This document shows positions 56,364 to 64,000 of a stretch of 64,000 nucleotides of DNA, in pieces. The DNA comes from Amphiura filiformis (Eukaryota; Echinodermata; Ophiuroidea; Amphilepidida; Amphiuridae): assembly GCF_039555335.1 (NCBI RefSeq), contig NC_092630.1, positions 86,062,148 to 86,126,147 of the forward strand. Direction: 5' to 3'. Position numbers and translations under genes: made by a program. The stretch's first letter is position 1; each line of letters starts with the position of its first letter. Under the pieces are notes generated by a model. The model ran no database searches, had not been told where the DNA came from, and was given only the letters and a program-made list of their open reading frames with translations.

Positions 56364-57525
56364 GAGCCATTCCATGTCAACTCCAGGGATGTGCACCGCA
56401 GCACCTCTTCAATTTTTTTCTTTTTCTGTGTGATGGTAGATATTGATGAAAAAGTAAAATCCTGAAAATTTGAGCTTCATACTCCATTTCGTTTTCCCGT
56501 GGCATCAATTTGGAATTTAGGGGGGTTAGCGTAAAAAATGTGTCGCAACGCGAAAGACGATGTTTGGAGGTCCATAAATGTATAAAGGGAACCCCAACAA
56601 CTTTGAAAAGTATGTATCCTGGGGTACTTTTTTGTGTAGAATTCAACTTGAGAGAGCAAAAAGTGGGGGCCTGGGCCAAATTTTGACAAGCCATATCTCC
56701 CAAACCGCTTGGAGTTAAGCATTCATTTTTTTCCATGTGTTCATTATGCTCATAGAGGTATGCTAGAAATGATTTTCAGCAAAATTTGAGTGGATGACCA
56801 CTGACCAACCAACCAACCCATTTTGTTGATGTGGTTGGAATGACATATATGTGAGTAGGCAAACCTAACTGACGTTTTTAAAGCAAAGTCATTGAGTCCC
56901 AAAGACAATATCTCTCAGAAATGTTGTCCAAGAACATATTTTCAACATACCTGAAGTTGATGATGGGGCAAATTGTCTGACATTGGGGGTCAAAATGTAC
57001 AAAAAATGTACAATTGGAGTTTTGCATGGGTAATAACTCAGCTAAAATTATTCTAATAGGCTCAATATGGAATAAGAGTATTTTCCTACCAAAGGGCTCT
57101 GACTGGCAAAAAAATGGACCAAAAATTATTTTTACTTTTGGAGTTCTGACCCCCCGAAGTTGGTCCTGGATGGACGAAGTTGCAGTTTGAGGGCCCTATA
57201 TCTTTTAAAGTAAAGGAGTCACAAGTTTTCTGATGCCAGATTTGAATTCTACACAAAAAGTACCCCAGGATACATACTTTTCAAAGTTGTTGGGGGTTCC
57301 TTTTATACATTTATGGACCTCCAAACATCGTCTTTCGCGTTGCGACACATTTTTTACGCTAACCCCCCTAAATTTCAAATTGATGCCACTGGAAAACGAA
57401 ATGGAGTATGAAGCTCAAATTTTCAGGATTTTACTTTCTCATCAATATCTACCATCACACAGAAAAAGAAAAAAATGGAAGAGGTGCTGCGGTGCACATC
57501 CCTGGAGTTGACATGGAATGGCTCT
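56364..57525. mobile_element. foldback element with about 290-bp TIRs
   Basis: GAGCCATTCCATGTCAACTCC at the left, GGAGTTGACATGGAATGGCTC-like mirror at the right; the arms 56364-56655 and 57235-57525 match closely. The middle (56660-57230) is unique and non-coding. Mirrored frames of 119 and 92 codons come from the arms. Confidence 0.9.
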
Positions 57526-57794
57526 CCGCGCTTTGTGCGCATTTTGAACATTTTACATTTCTGTAGCAAATTTAGCTTCAAAATGGCAAAATTTGGCAAT
57601 TGTTTTGCTCAGAAAGTTATATTTTGTCTTTGAATCAGTGATTCCAGCGAAAGTGTCCAAAAGTTCAAATATATGTACAGGATTTGCTTATAAGTGACGG
57701 GAAATTCAATGGGCAAAATGGGCAAGAACGAAGAATACGACAGTGTTAAGCCTATCAAGGCTACATAGTTTATATACGGACCAACTCCACCAAA

Positions 57795-57831
57795 ATAATT
57801 TATTTATTTATTTATTTATTTATTTTTGTTA

Positions 57832-57869
<38 letters not shown>

Positions 57870-57870
57870 C
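57795..57870. repeat. (TTTA)n and (ATT)n microsatellite
   Basis: TTTA units from about 57798 to 57822, then ATT units to 57869. Confidence 0.95.
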
Positions 57871-57893
57871 GATTGATTGATTGTACGAAGATA

Positions 57894-58114
57894 TACCGTA
57901 AATATTCGCCTAATGACGCACAAGGGCTCCCGTTGCCTTGTGGTAAATTTTACATACAAATAGAGAGCCCCTCCTCTGAAAATCCCAACAAGAATGAAGT
58001 GCCTGTGCCCTTATTTGCAGGTGAAATTTTTAAGTGAGGGCACTTATAGTTTGTGCCTAAAATTCTTGTTATGTCAAGGAGCTCATATGCGCCATTAGGC
58101 GAATCTTTACGGTA
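57894..58114. mobile_element. MITE with TACCGTAAATATTCGCCTAA TIRs
   Basis: TACCGTAAATATTCGCCTAA at the left, TTAGGCGAATCTTTACGGTA at the right, 221 bp with terminal TA, Tc1/mariner-like. Confidence 0.9.
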
Positions 58115-58129
58115 TGTGGATAAAATATA

Positions 58130-59163
58130 AGGGACCGTTCACAAACACTTGTTAGGGGGGCCTGATGCAAAAAGGGGCCCTGAAAAAAATGACCACAAAT
58201 TATCCTGGGAAAATTGAGTTTATCCTACTGCAGTTACTGTCCGTTTTCCTATACACAATACACAGTGCTCTTTCCCATTGACGCGTGACCTCTACAAATA
58301 GCCCTACGTTAAAAGTATGGGGATATGACTAGTTAACGTCGCTGTGTGAAAAATAACCGGCCAATATTAAAAGTACTCTTCTAAAGTTCTAGAAAATATA
58401 GTTTTTAACATGTCGTAAATTTTAGCTAATTTAGATGTTTGGAAATATTCGTACTTTGGTGTTTTAGTTATGTTATAGGTAATAGTACATTGCCTAGTTA
58501 ACGTCGCTGTGTGAAAAATAACCGGCCAATATTAAAAGTACTCTTCTAAAATGCTAGACAATATAGTTTTGTAACATGTCCTAAATTTTAGCTAATTTAG
58601 ATGTTTGGAAATATTCGTACTTTGGTGTTTTAGGAAGGATATGTAAACGACAGATAACACCAAAAATATGAAGAAATTATTTCCAAACCGTGTTAAGTCA
58701 ACAATCATTATGTTGCTCATTTTCAAGAATGCTGGTTTACAAAAAGCAGGCAATTGTCTCATTTCGTGAACAAAGCTACACATACCATTGTTTCCTTTCG
58801 TTTCCTTTATAATCGGTTACCCAACTGAAGCTATAATACCAGCTTTATTGCGATATCGCACATGAAAACAGACACTTGTGCACAACCAGAGAAGATCCGA
58901 TTTAATCAGTTGAGCTGTTTCAATGAGTGTTATCTTGGTTTAATAGCTTTTAATGGGGTTAAGTCCTGCAAAGGTCGAGATGAATTCTACTGTAGACATG
59001 ACTGCATCATGTATGCTTTTCTATGGGGTTGACCCATAATTTTCATGTCAAAAAGGGGGGCCCTGAATTTTTTGAGGTCTGTAAAGGGGGGGGGGCCAAA
59101 AAATTTCGCGATGAAATTTTTTGCATCAACACTTAGGCCTACAAGTGTTTGTGAACGGTCCCT
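58130..59163. mobile_element. TIR element AGGGACCGTTCACAAACACT
   Basis: AGGGACCGTTCACAAACACTT at the left, AAGTGTTTGTGAACGGTCCCT at the right. It contains a direct repeat of about 130 bp (CTAGTTAACGTCGCTGTGTG at about 58329 and 58495, each followed by AACCGGCCAATATTAAAAGT). Confidence 0.9.
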
Positions 59164-59304
59164 AATTGAATTTAATTTACTTTTTGAAAAAAAAAACTTC
59201 TATGCTGAATTTGTCAATCGTATATTTTGCTTGTTTTCTTTGTTACTTACTTGTTTAATTCTGCTCCGTTGATGAACTTTTCCATGGTTCTTTTTCCCCA
59301 GACA

Positions 59305-59476
59305 ATGGCTAGTGCCTACAATCCGCATACTTCTCATCGTGGTGATGGGTTGTACGGAGGAGATAATGAAATTGATGCAGATTTAGCCATTGTACTCGAA
59401 AGATCACGTCTTTCGTATAGTGAGGAACAACACTGGGAAGAAATCAAAGAGCATGTATTGGATGAATCTGCCAGAG
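59305..59476 (+). CDS. GTPase coding exon 1 (UIM-like)
   Basis: Preceded by acceptor GTTCTTTTTCCCCAG with ATG three bases inside. Donor GTAAAT. It encodes MASAYNPHTSHRGDG, an acidic GGDNEIDADL stretch, the predicted helix AIVLERSRLS and HWEEIKEHVLDESAR. Confidence 0.85.
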
Positions 59477-61003
59477 GTAAATATCTTATTTGTTAGACAA
59501 TACACTACCCCCTTCTCCCCTGGCTACCCCACAGCGCAAGGCCTGTTAAGACATTTAATTCAACTTTGTAGTTGATGACACATGGCCTGACGTAGGATTT
59601 TAGGACTTTTCATTCAACTTTGTAGTTGATGATGACACATACATGGCCTGGTAAAATGATGTTAGATTTTAGTTGTCATTCGATGCTGCAGTTGATGATG
59701 ACACAGACCTGTTACGATGATGTTAGATTTTAGGACATTTCTTTCAACATGTTCAACGTTATAGTTAATTTTAGTTTATCTATAGACTCGGTTTTTAGTT
59801 TATCAAAAGAAAATGCATTACTTTTAAAACGTAAATACAGCATATCACCCTGACTTTACTAGTTTTATACCTTCTAAAGATTATCCTATATGCACATTAG
59901 AGCACATTAGCCTGGTCGAAGCACAAGAAATGCTTTTCACGAAACATGTTGTTTCTTTTGTTCACACAGAGGACTCCAATGAACGTCGATTCGTTGTTAT
60001 AGGCGAAACTGGTTCAGGGAAGAGCGAAACCTCCAACAGCATTCTACACCAACGTGGCCTGTTTAAAACATCAATGAGTGCTTCGTCCGTCACTAAAACT
60101 TGTATGATAGAAAAGGCAGAAGTGAAGGACAGGGTCATCTCCATTGTCGACACACCAGGATTTTTTGATGCAGATATGGACCAAGAGAGTCTACAACTGG
60201 AAATCACAAAGTGCACCGTAATGACTGCCCCTGGTCCACACGCCTTCTTTCTTGTCATTCGTATTGGACGAATGTCTAAACAGGTCCAAGAAACGGTCCG
60301 ACTCTTTCGTGAAATTTTCGGTGAAAAGTGTACGGATTACTTGGTGGTAGTATTCACCGGGAGAAATTCGCTGTCGGAGGTCAGAGACGGTCTCACAATC
60401 GAAGAATATGTTGGTACCGTTGAGAAAGATGTTGCTGATATATTGAGGGATTGTAACAATCGCTATGTAGTGTTTGAAAATACGGTTGATCCGGACTCGG
60501 TAGAAAACGAAGAACAAGTGGATGACTTACTTGCAGTCGTCGATGATATGGTGAGGAACAACGGTGGCAGACATTACACAAACGATATGTTAGAAAAAGC
60601 AGGAAGAAAGGTGAGTGAGAGAGAACAAGAGCTTCGTCAGGAATTCGAAGAAGAAAAACTACGCACAATGCAGGCTATGAGAGACGAGTATGAAGAACAG
60701 CTCAGAGAAATAGAGCGAGAAGCTAACCAAGCTATGTATGACCTGGTGACGGAAATGCGTGATAATCACTTGCAAGAAACAGAACAAAAATTCAAGAAGA
60801 AAGATCCGCGACACGAAGCACGAAAAGATAAACGGCTTTGGGAAAGGTTTGTGGACGCAGTGCCGACAATGCTCAAACTTGGCTACACGGTCTTTCAAAT
60901 AGTTCGTTCTGTTCAAACGGGTTCTTTCGCGAATTTGCCAGCGCACATTAACAATCTGATGAATTTACTACCAAAGAACAAAATGAAAGGTCGCAAAAAA
61001 TGA
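59305..61003 (+). CDS. AIG1/GIMAP-type GTPase, two coding exons, complete
   Basis: Exons 59305-59476 and 59970-61003 join in phase 1 to give 401 residues. The AIG1-type G domain shows G1 GETGSGKS (69-76), G2 SVTKTC with Thr about 99, G3 DTPGF (118-122), the family box TAPGPHAFFLVIRIGRMSKQ (143-162), G4 FTGRNSL (186-192) and G5-like RYVVFEN (222-228). A Glu/Lys/Arg-rich coiled coil follows (about 270-335), then a last hydrophobic-plus-basic tail ending KNKMKGRKK that might sit on membranes. GIMAPs bind GTP, oligomerise on membranes and act in lymphocyte survival or, in plants and invertebrates, in immune-like responses. The N-terminal 57 residues, from the first exon, include IDADLAIVLERSRLSYSEE, close to a ubiquitin-interacting motif. 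An AG acceptor lies just before ACAATGG, so a 5' UTR exon lies upstream. Confidence 0.93.
59477..59969. repeat. GTPase intron with about 65-bp tandem repeats
   Basis: From about 59560 to 59750 the words AGTTGATGATGACACA, TGGCCTG, GATGTTAGATTTTAGGAC and CATTC recur three times with drift. The intron ends in TTTGTTCACACAG. Confidence 0.7.
59970..61003 (+). CDS. GTPase coding exon 2 (G domain and coiled coil)
   Basis: The whole AIG1 domain and C-terminal part in a single exon, as is common in GIMAP genes. Stop TGA at 61001-61003. The three overlapping reverse frames are shadows. Confidence 0.95.
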
Positions 61004-61254
61004 AGACAATAATTAGTTTGTTTCTTTGATGTATATAGACTTTAATTTTTTCAATGTGGCATTAAGAAATTTAAAAACCCGACAGCTATACGAAATTATC
61101 ATAATGATTATTTGTGACACCGTTTAGTTTATTTTGAAAAATGATTGTTATTTCAGGTAATGTACAAAAAGCTTGGATAGACATGGTTATATTCAATTCT
61201 GAAATAATTTATATTTATATATATTGTGTGTTTATGTTCATTATTGTTGATTAC

Positions 61255-61260
61255 AATAAA
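61255..61260 (+). terminator. polyadenylation signal AATAAA (GTPase)
   Basis: AATAAA 252 nt after the stop, the first in the 3' UTR. Confidence 0.6.
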
Positions 61261-61280
61261 ATGTTCGTAGAGTCTATTGT

Positions 61281-62390
61281 ATCAAAACATGTTGTAAAAC
61301 TTACAATATAGGCCTAGATGCATGGTCACGTTACAAAAATTCGAAAAAGACAATATCCTATAGGCGTGTTTGTTCAACATGAAAAGATCTCCAATCTAAT
61401 TGCTTTCACTTTATTGAATCAAGTGCACGATCATATCGATGTGAAATAAAAGTAGATCAATTGAATTAGACCGCTATGAAATGACATGTTTGACGAGCTC
61501 CAATTCAAACATGTCAAATTACCCCCGTTACCAGTCTGGACCGCAACGAATAAACAAGGGGGCTACCTGGGGGGGGATGGGGCTAGCGGGCTTATCGAAT
61601 TGTTCACATCACACGATTAGGCATAGCCTATAATGTGGTAGAAAACGTACCAAATTTTTAGGAAATGATTTTGAAGAAACAATTTATAAAAGCACTGACG
61701 CTGCAAACACGCATTTTGAAGGCATTTCCTCGTTTTTTTGTCAATCATCAAGAGCTCAAAGCTCTGCGCTAAAGTTGACTATAATCGCAATGCGTTTTGA
61801 ACAGTTAAGAGTGTTGAAAACGATGCGAAGAAAATGAGTTATGTGCGTTTTTACAAAAGTGTTGTTGTTTCAGCCCTCTTTTTACAACATAACTCAAGAA
61901 CCACAGAACCCACAAAAGTATATCTGTGATATTTTAATTCTTCTACACACTCGCTATGAAATGATCAATGCTATTTTTGCCAAAGCTCACTACCATTCGC
62001 AATATGCTGTGTGAACTGCCAAAGCTCAACAGTAAAATAGTTATACACCTTGATCCCAGAATACAACGGGGATAACCCGTCAATTTCAGAATCGACGCAC
62101 TTTTAGTTGGGACCAGACTGATTAGCACGTTTGATGTTATATTATTAGTTATTACTAGGTGAGTTTGGGTTATATGTCGGGCAGATACGAATTATATCTA
62201 ACCAGGAGTACAAAGTCCTATCCTCCTCATTTATGAACACTCCCTAATATTTGTTATTATTATTTTTTAAATCTACATTTGCTTTGATATTTTGTATTTT
62301 ACCTTTATACTAGCCTTTCACATAGAGGTTATTCACTTTACTCGTGTGTGACTTCGACTAATACTAATACAAGATCATTTATTTCCCACA
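61281..62390. other. intergenic, nothing recognised
   Basis: A short hairpin ACATGTTTGACGAGCTCCAATTC... at about 61482-61520 (GACATGTTTGA / TCAAACATGTC). No genes supported. Confidence 0.4.
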
Positions 62391-62740
62391 ATTCACTCTC
62401 TTAATGTAAAAGAGTGAAAATTCACTCTTTTAGAGTGATTTTTTTAAACTCTTGCAAAGAGTCACTCTAGGGACCAGTCCTTTGTAAAGAGTGAAAATAT
62501 TTCACTCTCAAAAGAGTGCTTTCTTACTCTTAAAAAGACTGAAACCCACTCTCAAAAGAGTGGAAATGAAATGACTCTCACTCCAAAAAAGTGGTAATTC
62601 ACTCTTAATTCACTCTCAATCTTTTTAGAGTGAATAATATTACTCTCTTTTCACTTGAAAAGGAGCCAATTTTACTCGATAAGAGTGAAAATCAGTTCAC
62701 TCTTGACAGGGAGTGAAAATTTCACTCTTTTACATTTAAA
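62391..62740. repeat. cluster of CACTCT/AGAGTG half sites
   Basis: More than fifteen CACTCT or AGAGTG words in both orientations within 350 bp, giving many alternative small hairpins (for example TTCACTCTTTTAGAGTGA). The outer ends TCTTAATGTAAAAGAGTG and CACTCTTTTACATTTAAAGA are roughly inverted, so it may be a MITE. Confidence 0.8.
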
Positions 62741-62819
62741 GAGCACAACAAGTCACATGAATATAAATAAGTATAAATTTTAAAAACAAATACTTAAAGG
62801 CAATATCAAACAAAACGAA

Positions 62820-63292
62820 TTATGTATGGAGGGGAAGGCCAGTACGGCCAGAGGAAGTTTCACTGAATTGGCCGTTTTTTATTGAGTTTGGCAATGAATT
62901 CCATAATATTGGACCAGCAGTACTAATGGCATGGTCAGTAAATGTTTTATTGTTCTTCATTATGTTGAATCTATTAGGCGTTTCTCGTTGGGTAATTATG
63001 AATATAGGAACGCAGTGTAAAGAAATCATCAAATACGTCCGGTAATTCATTATTACTGTACTCTGACTGTACTTGTACATATCCCCTCCCCCCCCCCCCC
63101 TTCAAGCATGTAGGTGTCGGCAAGAGTTGAAATATTGTATTTGGTAAATAAGGGAGCAGTATGGCTTCTATTATTATGGTTATTTGCTATTGTCCGCACA
63201 ACCCATTTATCTAATTTCATAATTTTATCTAAGTATGTTTTACACGGGGGGGCACGTCGAAAGGGGGCACATCGAATTTTGGGCACGGCCAA
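62820..63292 (-). pseudogene. C-terminal remnant of a non-LTR retrotransposon ORF2
   Basis: The minus strand reads WVVRTIANNHNNRSHTAPLF and ISTLADTYML in one frame. After a C-run/frameshift near 63080-63110 another frame reads ISTAGPILWNSLPNSIKN. The HTAPLF and GPxLWNSLPxSI signatures are typical of the region after the reverse transcriptase in Jockey/CR1-like elements. No reverse transcriptase core or poly-A tail is seen; it is a short, frameshifted fragment. Confidence 0.75.
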
Positions 63293-63339
63293 AGCCAGGG
63301 GAAGAGGGGGAAGCCATATTTGGCGGACTATCTTGAGAA

Positions 63340-63640
63340 TTAACTTTTTTTAAATTTTATGACAAACTATTAAAAATGATATTTTTGACATTTAACAATG
63401 CTCGAAGTAAACTTTATAAATCTAATATGATATACTTCAAGTGATATGTACATGTAGCTGGGATGAAAAGCCGTCCATCATATGAACATTTTGACCTTTC
63501 ATATTGAAGATAAATTATAGGCCTACTTTTTTTTGGTGTTTTGGGGGAAAATGTTTATCTTCAAAACGAAAGGTCAACATTTTCATGGATGACTTTTCCT
63601 CCCAGCTACATACACTTCAAGTAGGGATGACCATCAAAAT
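63340..63640. mobile_element. partial copy of the 11428-12090 foldback element
   Basis: Shares AAACTTTATAAATCTAAT, GGGATGAAAAGCCG and TTTTGACCTTTCATATTGAAGAT with it and is palindromic around about 63530. Outer ends are missing. Confidence 0.75.
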
Positions 63641-64000
63641 TTCATGTTGCCCCAATTGCTACAAAATATTGTTTTCTGGAAATAACTCAGCAGCAGAAGT
63701 ATTTTGGTGGTTAAATGGTCAAAATCGGTCAAAAACTTTTCGAATTATGAATTTTCAAAGTTTCCCATTCTGACCGGTCATTGGAACGAAATAAAATGAC
63801 AAAGTCCAAAAATAGCAATGGGAGCAAAATTGGTATAAGCATATATTTACCTTTTTATATTTCTTTATTTTAATATAAAGCAAACATGAAACAATCATAT
63901 TGTGAAAGTATCAAAGGGGTTTCTTATGAAATGGCACTTTACTAGTCAATAGCATAAATTATTTCTTCAAACCGAGGCACTGAAATCATGCTTTTAGAAA
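63641..64000. other. window end, nothing recognised
   Basis: The open frame 63504-63773 starts in the foldback remnant. No supported features. Confidence 0.4.

Noticed and set aside
56127..56396. Frames encoding repeated short peptides over the minisatellite
   Set aside because: The peptide repeats are a direct reading of the 20-bp DNA repeat and no gene context is present.

Overview
The window is eukaryotic: AT-rich, intron-rich, dense in terminal-inverted-repeat (TIR) transposons and tRNA-derived SINEs, with no operons or bacterial signals. The frequent TAGGCCTA-type words, the SINE tails and the gene content suggest an invertebrate deuterostome, most likely an ambulacrarian such as an echinoderm. 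That placement is a guess from composition, not a proof.

Three protein-coding genes can be supported, all on the + strand and all split by introns with GT-AG borders and matching phases. (1) The 3' part of a FAM107-family (DRR1/TU3A-like) actin-associated protein, exons between 1589 and 17588. Two candidate acidic exons (6708-6758 and 13341-13410) can only be used one at a time because of phase. (2) A complete five-exon sigma-class glutathione S-transferase / haematopoietic prostaglandin D synthase-like gene, 38357-42225, 208 aa. (3) A complete two-coding-exon AIG1/GIMAP-type GTPase, 59305-61003, 401 aa, with an N-terminal ubiquitin-interacting-motif-like helix and a C-terminal coiled coil. 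The genes do not form a pathway.

Nearly everything else is repeats. By region: 1-18 kb is the FAM107 gene with MITEs in its introns; 18-29 kb is intergenic with small TIR families, one SINE and direct repeats; 29-36 kb is a nested transposon zone (a RSS-ended element, two hAT-type MITEs, a Tc1/mariner deletion derivative inside a larger repeat, a further TIR element with 8-bp duplications); 36-43 kb is the GST gene; 44-54 kb is one very large element; 54-59 kb is several MITEs and foldbacks; 59-61 kb is the GTPase; 61-64 kb holds a simple hairpin cluster and a decayed non-LTR retrotransposon.

The most striking item is a transposon family with two members here: a 728-bp copy (29739-30466) and a 9,825-bp copy (44022-53846). 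Each is flanked by an exact 5-bp target duplication (TGGGG; CACCG). The termini begin CACACCG on the left and CACAGTG or CAGAGTG on the right, that is, like the V(D)J recombination signal heptamer. Five-bp GC-rich duplications plus CACAGTG-like ends are the signature of the Transib/RAG superfamily. The large copy carries no recognisable transposase but has mirrored arms of about 2.3 kb (44384-46690 and 51250-53550) made of three successive repeat arrays, including about 18 copies of a short TATC...GATA hairpin.
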